Origin: CAVZBW01 sp963778465
GTDB taxonomy: Bacteria > Actinomycetota > Acidimicrobiia > Acidimicrobiales > RAAP-2
Direction: 5' to 3'
NCBI GenBank assembly: GCA_963778465.1
Contig: CAVZUK010000003.1
Span: 1,240,001 to 1,304,000 of the forward strand
Length of the DNA: 64,000 nt
The notes beneath the pieces were generated by a model, which saw nothing but the letters and a program-made list of their open reading frames with translations, made no database searches and was not told where the DNA came from. Positions 26,811 to 35,578 of this stretch are shown piece by piece. Made by a program: the position numbers and the translations under genes. The number at the start of each line of letters is the position of its first letter. Positions within the stretch are counted from its first letter, which is position 1.

Positions 26811-27276
26811 ACTGAGCTTCTTTCCCTTGTCGGGGTCCGGCTCCGGCAGCGAGACCAGCACTCTTTCCTCCCTCTCCGCTCACGACTTTCGAGCGCTGCT
26901 CGCGATCGGCGATCCGGTCGCGTTCGGCGACGGTGAGATCATCATCTCGGAGGAGGGCGGCGATCGAGTCCTGTACCTTTTGTCCCGCGGCTCGACGGAG
27001 ACGCTGCTGACGTTGACCGGCGGTGAGCTGCGGCGCGTCAGTGTCCAGGCGGCGCCCACCCTCTTGGGAGAGGTCTCCTTCATCGACGATGCGAGCCGGA
27101 CTGCGACGGTGCGAGCACTCGAACCGTGTGAGGGTCGCCGGCTCGAGGGCGAAGACTTCCGGATCCTCGTCCGAGAGCAACCGGCATTGGCCAACGTCCT
27201 CATGATGGCGATTTCCCAGTCGCTGGCCCAACGACTGCGCCGCCTCACCGCCCTACTGGGCCACCGCGTCCCTTGA
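26800..27276 (+). CDS. Stand-alone cyclic-nucleotide-binding-domain protein
   Basis: 158 residues from ATG 26800, overlapping the acyltransferase stop by 11 bp. A single CAP_ED/cNMP fold is visible: the beta-roll start GDGEIIISEEGG and the phosphate-binding cassette LLGEVSFIDDASRTATVRA, where the Glu and Arg match the cNMP-binding consensus. No DNA-binding HTH, kinase or channel follows, so it is a lone sensor domain. Third gene of the carnitine-type operon; it may allosterically control its neighbours. Confidence 0.8.
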   Translation: MVDELSFFPLSGSGSGSETSTLSSLSAHDFRALLAIGDPVAFGDGEIIISEEGGDRVLYLLSRGSTETLLTLTGGELRRVSVQAAPTLLGEVSFIDDASRTATVRALEPCEGRRLEGEDFRILVREQPALANVLMMAISQSLAQRLRRLTALLGHRVP

Positions 27277-27309
27277 GCGCCGCGCTACGGCTGATGGGTC
27301 GGAGTCCCG

Positions 27310-27345
27310 CCAGCCTGCCCGTGCCCCTGGGCTAGTCCGGCTGGG
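27310..27345. terminator. Possible bidirectional hairpin between convergent genes
   Basis: CCAGCC near 27310 can pair with GGCTGG near 27340, with an inner CCC/GGG pairing. It lies between the converging ends of the CNBD gene and the SDR gene. No T-tract follows, so the call is weak. Confidence 0.3.
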
Positions 27346-27347
27346 CG

Positions 27348-28310
27348 TTATCCGTTCTGCCGTGAGCTGGGCAGGTTGAGGCCGATGTCTTGATGGTCGT
27401 AGGCGGCGTCGGGGTCCGAGCGGATACCGGCATCGAGCTCCTCTGCGTCCCTGCCGACGAGGATGCGCCATCTCCCCTGGCGGACACCTTCGAGGATGAT
27501 CGTGGCGGCCTGGGCAGCGTCGAGCGGCGCGGCGTCACGGAAGCCCTCGGAGATCTGGACCAGGACCTGCTGCGCCTGCTCGGCCGTCATGTCCCCGGTC
27601 GGCATGCCCATCCGGCCCAGCTCCTCCCGGAGTGCCTCCCCCCCGAGGCCGGGGTCGCCGTCGCCTGCGGCCCCGATGTGGGCGCGCAAGCTGTTCTCGA
27701 TGATGTTGGTGCCGATGTGGCCGGGCATGACGACCGCCACCTTCACGTGGGGCGCGTGGACTCGCAGGTCCTCGATGAGGGATTCGGTCAGCCCCTTCAC
27801 CGCGAACTTGGCCGTCGAGTAGGCCGTGTTGGGCATGCCGGGACCGAGCGAGGCCCAGAAGCCGTTGACGCTGCTCGTGTTGACGAGGATGCCCTCCGTG
27901 CTCTTCATGAGTAGCGGGAGGAGGGCCCGGGTGCAGTAGTAGACGCCCCAGAAGTCGACCGCGAACGTCCGCTCCCAGACCTCCCGTGGTTCCGCGACGA
28001 AGCTCGCCCCCCCGCCGATCCCCGCGTTGTTGAAGACCAGGTCCAGGTGGTCCCGCCCGTGCCCTGCGAGCACCTCGTCCCGGAAGTCGAGCACCTGCGC
28101 CTCCTTCGACACGTCGCAGTCGTGCGAGGTGACGAGCGTGCCCGGAGGGGCGGCCGTCATGGCGATCTTGGCCACCTCGGCGACGGTGTCGGGGTTGAGA
28201 TCGCAGGCGGCGACCGAGCAGCCCTGGGCAGCCAGCTGGAGCACCAGCTCCCGGCCCATCCCCGAGCCACCGCCGGTCACGGTGGCCAGCTTCCCTTCGA
28301 AGGACTCCAT
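27348..28310 (-). CDS. Short-chain dehydrogenase/reductase
   Basis: 320-residue classical SDR: cofactor motif TGGGSGMG at about residues 13-20, NNAG at about 94-97, catalytic Ser in NTSSVNG and YSTAK (Tyr/Lys). The C-terminus extends about 60 residues past the usual fold. GGAGG precedes the ATG. Last gene of a minus-strand operon after ALDH (33 bp gap), so likely acts on the same alcohol/aldehyde pathway. Confidence 0.88.
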   Translation of the reverse strand: MESFEGKLATVTGGGSGMGRELVLQLAAQGCSVAACDLNPDTVAEVAKIAMTAAPPGTLVTSHDCDVSKEAQVLDFRDEVLAGHGRDHLDLVFNNAGIGGGASFVAEPREVWERTFAVDFWGVYYCTRALLPLLMKSTEGILVNTSSVNGFWASLGPGMPNTAYSTAKFAVKGLTESLIEDLRVHAPHVKVAVVMPGHIGTNIIENSLRAHIGAAGDGDPGLGGEALREELGRMGMPTGDMTAEQAQQVLVQISEGFRDAAPLDAAQAATIILEGVRQGRWRILVGRDAEELDAGIRSDPDAAYDHQDIGLNLPSSRQNG

Positions 28311-28343
28311 CGGTGCGCCTCCCTTTCCTTCGCTACCTGCGCC

Positions 28344-29822
28344 CTACTCGCCCTCGACGGCCCCGTCGGCCCCGTTGACCTCGAGGCCAAGGGGAAGCGC
28401 CAGGGTCTGGAGCTCCGTGTAGAGCTCGAGACCCTCGATACCCATCTCCCGCCCGACGCCGGAGCGCTTGAACCCGCCAAAGGGGAAGACCCAGTCCTGC
28501 CCCTGGCAATTGATGCCCACGTGCCCGGTCCGCAGCCGCCTCGCGACGGCAAGGGCGCCACCGGGGTCCGACGTGAAGATGGCACCGGCCAGGCCGAGAT
28601 CGGAGTCGTTGGCCAGCCGGACGGCGTCTTCCACGCCGTCGTAGGGAATCAGCGAGAGCACCGGGCCGAAGACCTCCTCCCGGGCGATGCGCATGCCGTT
28701 GTCGACGTCGGCGAAGACGGTCGGCTCGAGGTACCAGCCCCGATCGAGGCCGGGCGGCCGCCGACCCCCGGTCACGAGCCGGGCGCCCTCCTGCATCGCC
28801 ACTGCGATATAGCGTTCCACCTTGGAGCGTTGCCGATCCGAGATCAGCGGCCCGATGAAGGTCTCGGGGTCTTCAGGGTCCCCGACGGCCAGCTGGTTCA
28901 CGTGGGCGACCGTGCGCTCGACCACTTCGGGGTAGAGGGAGCGGGGCACGAGGAGCCGGGTCAAGGCCGAGCAAGCCTCGCCGTTGAAGAAGAGCGCGAA
29001 CGTGATGGCCGTGGGCAGGGCCTCTCCGAGGTCGGCGTCCTCGAGGAGGATGGCCGCGGACTTGCCGCCGAGCTCGAGGTTGACCCGCCGCAGATCGCCG
29101 CCACAGCGGGCGGCGATCTCCGCGCCGGCCGCCGTGCTCCCGGTGAACGAGACCCGATCGACGCCCGGGTGCTCGACCAGGGCAGCGCCCGTGTCCCGGT
29201 CGCCGGGCAGGATGCTGACCACCCCGGCGGGCAGTCCGGCATCCTCGACCGCGTGGGCGAGGTGATAGGCGGAGAGCGGCGTCTCCGGCGCCGTCTTGAC
29301 GACGATCGTGCAGCCCGCGAGGAGCGCGGGGACCATCTTCATGAGGATCTGCATCACCGGGCCGTTCCAGGGCACGATGCCGGCGACGACCCCGCACGGG
29401 CTGTGACGGACGATGGCGGTGCCCGACACGCCCGGTCGGCCGGCACGGGCATCTTCCGTCCGGAACTCCCGGCCCAGACGTGCGTAGTAGTCGATCAGGG
29501 GGAAGGAGCTGCTCCCCGACTGGAAGCACACGGGGATGCCGCTTTCCTGGGGCACCAGGCGATCGAGCTCGGGGCCGAGGGGATCGAGCGCCTTGCCCAG
29601 CGCGGCGAGGGCGTCCGCCCGCTCGGGCATCGTCAGGTGGGGCCACGGGCCATCGTCGAAGGCGAGCCGCGCCGCGGCGACGGCGGCGTCCACGTCGAGC
29701 GGGGAGGCCAGCGGCACGTGCCCGATGATCTCCCAGGTGGCCGGTGACTCGACGGCCAGGATCTCGTCCCCCCGAGAGAGCTGCCATTCGCCGCCGATGA
29801 AGAGGCGCTCGTGGTCGATCAT
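28344..29822 (-). CDS. NAD(P)-dependent aldehyde dehydrogenase
   Basis: 492 residues from ATG 29822. The cofactor/active-site features are VPWNGP, FTGSTAAG, general base Glu in LELGGKS and catalytic Cys in NGEACSA. EEVFGPVL and FGGFKRSG complete the family signature. Oxidises an aldehyde to the acid. Lies between the GMC oxidoreductase and the SDR on the same strand, giving an alcohol to aldehyde to acid series. The frame is open upstream through a Ser-Ser-Pro repeat, which I exclude from the protein. Confidence 0.88.
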   Translation of the reverse strand: MIDHERLFIGGEWQLSRGDEILAVESPATWEIIGHVPLASPLDVDAAVAAARLAFDDGPWPHLTMPERADALAALGKALDPLGPELDRLVPQESGIPVCFQSGSSSFPLIDYYARLGREFRTEDARAGRPGVSGTAIVRHSPCGVVAGIVPWNGPVMQILMKMVPALLAGCTIVVKTAPETPLSAYHLAHAVEDAGLPAGVVSILPGDRDTGAALVEHPGVDRVSFTGSTAAGAEIAARCGGDLRRVNLELGGKSAAILLEDADLGEALPTAITFALFFNGEACSALTRLLVPRSLYPEVVERTVAHVNQLAVGDPEDPETFIGPLISDRQRSKVERYIAVAMQEGARLVTGGRRPPGLDRGWYLEPTVFADVDNGMRIAREEVFGPVLSLIPYDGVEDAVRLANDSDLGLAGAIFTSDPGGALAVARRLRTGHVGINCQGQDWVFPFGGFKRSGVGREMGIEGLELYTELQTLALPLGLEVNGADGAVEGE

Positions 29823-29857
29823 GTCGCTGCCCACCCTGCACTCGTATCCCGCCGACT

Positions 29858-29900
29858 GGCTGCTCGGGCTGCTCGGGCTGCTCGGGCTGCTCGGGCTCCC
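29858..29900. repeat. 9-bp tandem repeat (about four copies)
   Basis: About four copies of CTGCTCGGG lie in the 100-bp gap between the GMC and ALDH genes. On the minus strand in the ALDH frame they would read Ser-Ser-Pro. They look like a slippage-prone spacer rather than coding sequence. Confidence 0.7.
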
Positions 29901-29922
29901 GGCCCTGCCCCCGGCTCCCGCG

Positions 29923-31452
29923 TCAGCGCCCATCGATGAGCTCGGCCGCCCGCTCGCCGATGGCGATGGTAGTGAGGTTGGTGGGTGCCCGGGTGATCGT
30001 CGGCATGATGGACGCATCGACGATTCTGAGCCCGTCCATACCGTGGACGCGGAGGTCGTCGCCGACCACGGTGTCACCCCGATCTGCCGGCCCCATGCGA
30101 CACGTGCCGACCGGGTGGTACCAGGGGGCGACGACGGAGCGCACGTGCTGGGCCACCGCGGCGTCATCCTCCAGCTGGCCCTCCAGCTGGAGGGGGCTAC
30201 CGACGAACTCCGCTATCGCCTCGTGGCCGGCCAGCGCCGCGCAGCGCCGCATCCCGTCGACCAGACGGGACACGTCCTCGGGCTCGTCGAGGAGGTTGAG
30301 CGAGACTTGGGGGGCGACGTCGGCGTCGGCCGAAGCGAGTGAGACGGCGCCGCGGGAGCGGGGCTGGTGCACGCCGCACGTCAGCACCACGACGGAGGGA
30401 ACGCCCAGCTGGGCCTGGAAGTCGGGTGAGCCACTCAGGTCCCAGTAGTTCATCATCGAGAGGAACATGTCGTTCACGTCCGCCGATCCAGCGGAGGTGT
30501 AGCGGGCTCCCAGCTGGTACTGGGGATCGGAGAACGGGACCCGTCGCTCGCCCGGCGCCAGGAAGTAGAAGACGCCCGGATGGTCATGGAGGTTCGCGCC
30601 GACCGCCGGAAGATCGACCACCGGATCGATGCCGAGCGCACGCAGCCGGTCCGCCGGCCCCAGTCCCGAACGCCAGAGGAGCGCCGGTGTCTGGATCGAC
30701 CCCGCGCTCACCACGACCTCCCTGGCGCGCACGGTCTGCAGCTGGCCGTTGCGTTCCAGCGTCACCCCGGTGGCCGACCCGTCCTCGGTCTCGACGCGCA
30801 ACACCCGGGTGCCGGACCACACCGAGAGGTTGAGGCGGTGGCGCGCCCCCTCGAGATACGTGAGGGCCGTGGACATCCGGCGTCCGCCGGAACGGTTCAT
30901 CGGGAAGGAGCCGACGCCCGTCGACTCCGGATCGTTGTGGTCGTCCACCCACGGCATCCCCTGGGCCATGCAGCCCGAGCGGAAGGCCACCTGGAGGTCG
31001 ACCAGCTCGTCGTCGTGCCAGCGGACGATGGGTACCGGTCCGTCGTCGCCGTGCAACCGGGAGGTCGTCCCGTAGTCGAGATCGGTCTCGAGCCGGCGGA
31101 AGGCGGGCAGCATCTCGGACCAGGCCCACGAGGGGCAGCCCGACGCAGCCCATCGATCGAAGTCCTCCGGGGCTCCCCGGAGCGCCAGCGCGCCGTTGAC
31201 GGAAGAACCGCCCCCCACGCACTTGCCCTGGGGATAGTCGAGGTCGCGCTGGGGCGTCACCTGGGCGCGCAACTCCCAGTCGGCCCCGGTCGCCGCGAAG
31301 CTCACGGTGGTGAGGAGGTTGGCGGAGGCTCCCGGCGGGATCTCCGGTCCGGCCTCCACCAGGAGGACCGAGCGTTCGGGATCGACGCTGAGGCGACTGG
31401 CCAGGGTCGCCCCGGCCGCTCCCGCACCCACGATGACCACGTCGGCGTCCAC
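29923..31452 (-). CDS. GMC-family FAD oxidoreductase (choline-dehydrogenase-like)
   Basis: 509 residues from GTG 31452 with GGGAGGG just upstream. The FAD-binding motif VGAGAAGA opens the protein, CVGGGSSVNG is the second GMC signature, and HPVGTCRMG carries the catalytic His near the C-terminus followed by PTNLTT. The family oxidises alcohols, choline or sterols. Operon partner of CoA-transferase (upstream), ALDH and SDR (downstream). The substrate is probably a primary alcohol of a degraded compound; choline is not excluded. Confidence 0.88.
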   Translation of the reverse strand: MDADVVIVGAGAAGATLASRLSVDPERSVLLVEAGPEIPPGASANLLTTVSFAATGADWELRAQVTPQRDLDYPQGKCVGGGSSVNGALALRGAPEDFDRWAASGCPSWAWSEMLPAFRRLETDLDYGTTSRLHGDDGPVPIVRWHDDELVDLQVAFRSGCMAQGMPWVDDHNDPESTGVGSFPMNRSGGRRMSTALTYLEGARHRLNLSVWSGTRVLRVETEDGSATGVTLERNGQLQTVRAREVVVSAGSIQTPALLWRSGLGPADRLRALGIDPVVDLPAVGANLHDHPGVFYFLAPGERRVPFSDPQYQLGARYTSAGSADVNDMFLSMMNYWDLSGSPDFQAQLGVPSVVVLTCGVHQPRSRGAVSLASADADVAPQVSLNLLDEPEDVSRLVDGMRRCAALAGHEAIAEFVGSPLQLEGQLEDDAAVAQHVRSVVAPWYHPVGTCRMGPADRGDTVVGDDLRVHGMDGLRIVDASIMPTITRAPTNLTTIAIGERAAELIDGR

Positions 31453-31516
31453 TCGCCCTCCCTGGCTAGCGCCGGTCCTGCGCCTCCGCATGACGCCCGG
31501 CCGCGTTCCGCGCAGG

Positions 31517-32830
31517 TTATCTCTGGTGCCGGACGGGCGTTCCCGCCCGGTCTTCGTCTGCGCCGGGCCCGGGCCTCGGCCCGGCGCTCGATTCCGTGCT
31601 GCCACACGAGATCACGCCGTCGCGTGCAAGGCCGTCGATCGTGGTGTCCGACAGGCCGAGGACCTCCGACAGGACGGAGGCTGTGTGTTGCCCGAGGAGG
31701 GGCGCGGCCACCGCCTCCGGCGGTTCGGAGTCGGCGAAGTGGACCATCGGCCCGAGTCCCCGGGACGGGCCGAGGAGGGGATGCTCGTAGGAGCGGACCA
31801 TCCCGCGCGCGTGGACCTGGCGGTGGTCGAGCGTCTCGCCGATCGAGAGGACGGGTGCGTGGGGGATGTCCGCCTCCCCGAGGATCTGCCGCCAGTGCTC
31901 GACCGGGCGTCGGGACAAGGCCTCGGAGACGGCGGCGTTCACCTCCTCTCGGTGCTCGACGCGATCCGCGTTGGTGGTCAGACGGGGATCGTCCGCGAGG
32001 TCCGGCCGGCCGAGAGCCCGACACAAGGGGGCCCAGTAGCGCTCCGAGAGGGTGGCGATCACGAGGTCCCCGTCCGCCGCCGAGTAGAGGCCGTAGGGAA
32101 CGACGCTCAAGTGGCCGTTGCCGATGCGCGCCGGCTCCTCGCCGGTCATGAAGTAGCGGTCGGCGTAGTACACGAGCATGCTGACCATCGCGTCGAGCAT
32201 GCTGACGTCGACGTGGCGCCCGTGGCCGGTCCGTCCCTTGGCGACCAGCCCAGCGAGGATGCCCGTGCCGGCCGCCATGCCGGCGCTCAGATCGGCGACG
32301 GGGATCCCCGCACGCAGCGGCGGCCCGCCCGGCTCGCCCGTGATCCGCATGATGCCGCTCAGTGCCTGCACGGCCACGTCGAACGCCGCCTGGGAGGAAT
32401 CCGGGCCGCTCTGGCCGAAGGCCGAGATCGAGCAGTAGACGACCCCGGGGTTGGCGGCCCGCACCGCCCGGTAGCCGAGCCCGAGCCGGTCGGCCACGCC
32501 CGGTCGGAAGTTCTCGACGACCACGTCCGCCCGGCGGGCCAGGTCGAGCACGAGGTCGCGACCTCTGGCCGCCTTGAGGTCGACCGCGAGGCTCGCCTTG
32601 TTGCGGTTGAGGGCCATGAAGTAGTGGCTCTCGCCGTGGCGAGAGGGTTGGATCAGGCGCGTCTCGTCGCCCCCGTCGGGGTGCTCGACCTTCCAGATCC
32701 GGGCGCCGAGGTCCGCCAGGACGAGCGTCGCGAACGGGCCCGAGAGGACCCTCGTCAAGTCGAGGACGGTCACGCCGTCGAGCGGCGGTGCCAGCGGATC
32801 CGAGGGGCTCCCGCCCCGATCGTGGGTCAA
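31517..32830 (-). CDS. CoA-transferase family III (CaiB/BaiF-like)
   Basis: 437 residues from TTG 32830, chosen because GGGAG lies 7 bases upstream and family homology begins at once (GVTVLDLTRVLSGPF). The catalytic Asp is in AAFDVAVQALSG, matching the GYDxxxQAxSG motif of family III. Transfers CoA between acyl-CoA donors and carboxylic acids. First gene of the minus-strand operon with GMC, ALDH and SDR; the carnitine-type operon is nearby but on the other strand. CaiB itself acts on carnitine, but sequence alone does not show that here. Confidence 0.85.
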   Translation of the reverse strand: MTHDRGGSPSDPLAPPLDGVTVLDLTRVLSGPFATLVLADLGARIWKVEHPDGGDETRLIQPSRHGESHYFMALNRNKASLAVDLKAARGRDLVLDLARRADVVVENFRPGVADRLGLGYRAVRAANPGVVYCSISAFGQSGPDSSQAAFDVAVQALSGIMRITGEPGGPPLRAGIPVADLSAGMAAGTGILAGLVAKGRTGHGRHVDVSMLDAMVSMLVYYADRYFMTGEEPARIGNGHLSVVPYGLYSAADGDLVIATLSERYWAPLCRALGRPDLADDPRLTTNADRVEHREEVNAAVSEALSRRPVEHWRQILGEADIPHAPVLSIGETLDHRQVHARGMVRSYEHPLLGPSRGLGPMVHFADSEPPEAVAAPLLGQHTASVLSEVLGLSDTTIDGLARDGVISCGSTESSAGPRPGPGADEDRAGTPVRHQR

Positions 32831-32893
32831 TGGCCTACTCCCACCAACATATGTAATCTTTTCAACAATGCCAGAACCAAGGGGGCACCTGCG
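32831..32893. promoter_or_regulatory. Divergent promoter region, AT-rich
   Basis: 63 bases between the TTG of the CoA-transferase and the GTG of the SnoaL-like gene. The stretch around 32849-32868 (CATATGTAATCTTTTC) is strikingly AT-rich for this genome and is the likely shared promoter core. Confidence 0.45.
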
Positions 32894-33766
32894 GTGAACG
32901 CACCGAGGGGAGCACACAGTGGCACAGCGGCACTGTTGGCCGCGACCGATCGCGTGCATCGCCACGTCGCCTCGGAGGAGACCAACGACGTCGCACAGGT
33001 GATGGCGACCGTGAGCGCAGAGGTCTGCTACATGCTGCCCGACGTGACCGGCACCTCGCCGGAGCTGGTGGTCTTGACCGATCGCACGGAGGTCCAGGGC
33101 TACTACGCGGACGAGCGCAACTTCATGGAGATCGTGAGCTCGACGGTGTTGGTCGGGCTGACGACCGACTGGTACACGTTCCACGAATCGGTGTCGACGA
33201 CCCGAGAGGTGGCGACGGGGGGCCACTACCAGAACGACGTGGCCATCCTCTTTCCCGTCGCCGACGACGGGATCGTCGGCGAGATCCTCGCTGCCCGCAG
33301 GCCCTGGCACGAGGTGTACGCGGGTGTCCCCGACCCGGCGGACGCGGTCGGGGCCCCGGAGGTCGCCGCCCGACGCCGCGAGGCGCAGGGGGCGCACCAG
33401 GCGTTTCTGGAATCCCTGGCCGGAGGGGCGGACGCCGCCGGTTTCTTCGAGCCGGCCGCCCGGATCGCCGTCCGGGACCCGACCGTGGCGTCCGGCGCGT
33501 ACGTCGCGAGCGGCCCCGGTGGCGTCGGCGGACGCTGCGACCTCGTGGGCCGGGCCATCGAGGAGCCCGAGCTGCACGTGATCAACCGGGTGGTGGGCGA
33601 CTGGTACGTCTTCGCCGAGTGGGCGGTCCGTGGTCGCGCCCGCGTGGGCCTGGACGGGGTGCGGGCGGGAGATCCCGTCGAGCTCCGATCGGCAGGGGTC
33701 TTCCCCGTGGGCGGGAGCGGACGCCTGGCGGGGGAGCAGACCTACGGCTTCTGGGCGCCGGGGTAG
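32894..33766 (+). CDS. SnoaL-like (NTF2-fold) protein, duplicated domain
   Basis: 290 residues from GTG 32894 with AAGGGGG upstream. Two NTF2-like halves are discernible. The first contains WYTFHESVSTTREVATGGHYQNDVA (seen in parts: WYTFHESV and GGHYQND), the second DWYVFAEWAVRGRARVG. The pattern aromatic-x-F-H/E-E followed by a G-H/R strand is typical of SnoaL-like ketosteroid-isomerase folds. Divergent from the CoA-transferase operon. Could be an isomerase, hydratase or ligand-binding protein; substrate unknown. Confidence 0.7.
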   Translation: MNAPRGAHSGTAALLAATDRVHRHVASEETNDVAQVMATVSAEVCYMLPDVTGTSPELVVLTDRTEVQGYYADERNFMEIVSSTVLVGLTTDWYTFHESVSTTREVATGGHYQNDVAILFPVADDGIVGEILAARRPWHEVYAGVPDPADAVGAPEVAARRREAQGAHQAFLESLAGGADAAGFFEPAARIAVRDPTVASGAYVASGPGGVGGRCDLVGRAIEEPELHVINRVVGDWYVFAEWAVRGRARVGLDGVRAGDPVELRSAGVFPVGGSGRLAGEQTYGFWAPG

Positions 33767-33771
33767 CGAGT

Positions 33772-33810
33772 TCGCAAGAGAGAGTCGCAAGAGAGAGTCG
33801 CAAGAGAGAT
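33772..33810. repeat. 13-bp tandem repeat, three copies
   Basis: TCGCAAGAGAGAG is present at 33772 and 33785 and, with one change, at 33798. A decayed fourth copy follows. It lies between the SnoaL-like stop and the deacylase start. Confidence 0.85.
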
Positions 33811-33862
33811 CGAAAGAGATTGCAAGAGTCGGTGGAAACCGTGGAGCCGAAAGGGGGCTGCC

Positions 33863-35529
33863 ATGCGCAAGGTGCTACGAGGTGCGACGTTGGTCGACGG
33901 GACGGGTGCTCCGGCGCGTCGGGCCGACGTCGAGGTGGTCGATGACCGCGTCGTCCGGATCGGCGAGATCGAGCGGGGGGACGGCGAGGACGTCGACCTC
34001 TCCGGCCTGGTGCTCTGCCCCGGCTTCGTCGACATCCACACCCATCTCGACGCACAGATCTTTTGGGATCCCGATCTGACGCCGTCGTCCTGGCACGGGG
34101 TCACGACCGCGATCCAGGGCAACTGCGGATTCGGCATCGCTCCTGCCCACCCCGACGACCGCGAGCTCGTGATCGAGACCCTGGCGCTGGTCGAGGGCAT
34201 GAACGTGCACACGCTGCGCGCCGGCATCGACTGGAGCTTCGAGACGTTCCCCCAGTACCTGGACGCCGTGCGGGCCCTCCCCAAGCGCATCAACGTGGCC
34301 CAGATGGTCCCGCACAGCATGGTCCGGCTGTCGGTCATGGGCGCCGACGCCGCCTTCTCCCGTGCCGCCACCGACGACGAGCGCCGAGCCATTCGCGACG
34401 CCATGCTCGAAGCGCTGCGCGCCGGCGCCACCGGGATCTCGACCTCCCAGGCACCGTCGCACCAGGGACCCCACGGCCGGCCGGTGCCGAGCCGGCTCGC
34501 GGACCACGCAGAGATCGAGGCGATCCTCGAGGCATTGTCCACTCACGGCCGGGGCATCGCCGAGATCACCTACGGGCCCGTCTACGAGATCGAGGACATC
34601 GCCGCGCTCTCCAAGAAGTACGGGGTGAGGATCACGTGGGGCTCGGTGCTGCCCGGCCTCTTCGGGGGTCCGGGTTCCGCCAAGGCCATGCTCGACCGAG
34701 GGGCCGCCGCGGGCGGCGACGTGTGGCCGCAGACGAGCACCCGCTTCATCACCACGCAGATGAGCCTCCTCAACCCCTACCAGTGGAGCCGGGTCCCGGC
34801 CTTCAAGGAGGTGATCGGCAGGGCTCCGGAGGTCATGGCCAAGGCCTTTGCCGACCCCGAGTGGCGCGAGCGGGCGCGTACCCAGTCCGAGGCCCTGTCG
34901 CACGAGACGGACTTCCTCGACGGGGACATCGAGGGCTACTTCCGCCGCACCTCGGTGGAGGAGACGGTGCGCCACGGCGACATTCGAGGGATCCCCTTGG
35001 CGGACGTGGCGCGGGAGCGCGGCGTGCACCCCCTCGACCTGATGCTCGACCTGACGCTCGAGGACGACCTGCAGACCCGATTCCGGAACCTGCCGCGGAC
35101 GACCCCCGAGGAGCTCGCCGATCTGGTGACGGACCCGCGCGGGTCCTCGGGGCCCACGACGCCGGCGCGCACGTCGACATGCTCTGCGACGCCTGCTACC
35201 CCAGCTACACCCTCCGTTACTGGGTGCGAGAGACCCAGGCCATGAGCCTCGAGCAGGCGATCTGGCGGATGAGCGGGCAGCCGGCCGAGATCTTCGGTCT
35301 CCGCGACCGCGGGGTCGTCCGTCCCGGCGCGGCGGCGGACCTCGTGGCCTTCGACGCGCAGTCGGTGAGCGAGACCCCCTTCGAGCGCGTCTTCGACTTC
35401 CCGGCACATGGCGACCGCCTCCTGTCAGGCAGCGTGGGCATCGAGCACGTGTGGGTCGGCGGTGAGCAGGTCCGCCGTGGTGGCGCGCCCGTGGAGGGCG
35501 CCTACCCGGGGCGGGTCGTCGCGGCCTGA
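33863..35529 (+). pseudogene. N-acyl-D-amino-acid deacylase paralog, frameshifted
   Basis: ATG 33863 follows AAAGGGGG. Metal HxH at residues 59-61 (DIHTHLDAQ), bridging Cys in GNCGFGIAP, family-like throughout. After VTDPR at about 35138-35146 the frame changes by one missing (or two extra) bases; the next frame continues with LGAHDAGAHVDML (late metal Asp) and closes normally with GAAADLVAFDA to a TGA at 35527-35529. Repaired length about 555 residues. It is a paralog of 20664-22382: LDAQVFWD/LDAQIFWD and GNCGF are shared. Real decay or a sequence error cannot be told apart here. Confidence 0.82.
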
Positions 35530-35578
35530 CGGTGCGACGCAGGACGGCCGGCGCTTCGGGATCGGCGACTACCCGCGC

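Noticed and set aside
22421..27276. Non-ribosomal or polyketide biosynthetic cluster
   Set aside because: No adenylation, ketosynthase or carrier domains; the acyltransferase is of the carnitine type, not condensation type, as shown by the STS and family-specific motifs.
29823..29922. N-terminal extension of the ALDH through the Ser-Ser-Pro repeat
   Set aside because: No family member needs it; the ATG at 29822 begins right before the conserved LFIGGEW.
31307..32893. 5' part of a long plus-strand frame running into the SnoaL-like gene
   Set aside because: The part before 32894 is antisense to the CoA-transferase; only the end from GTG 32894 is coding.
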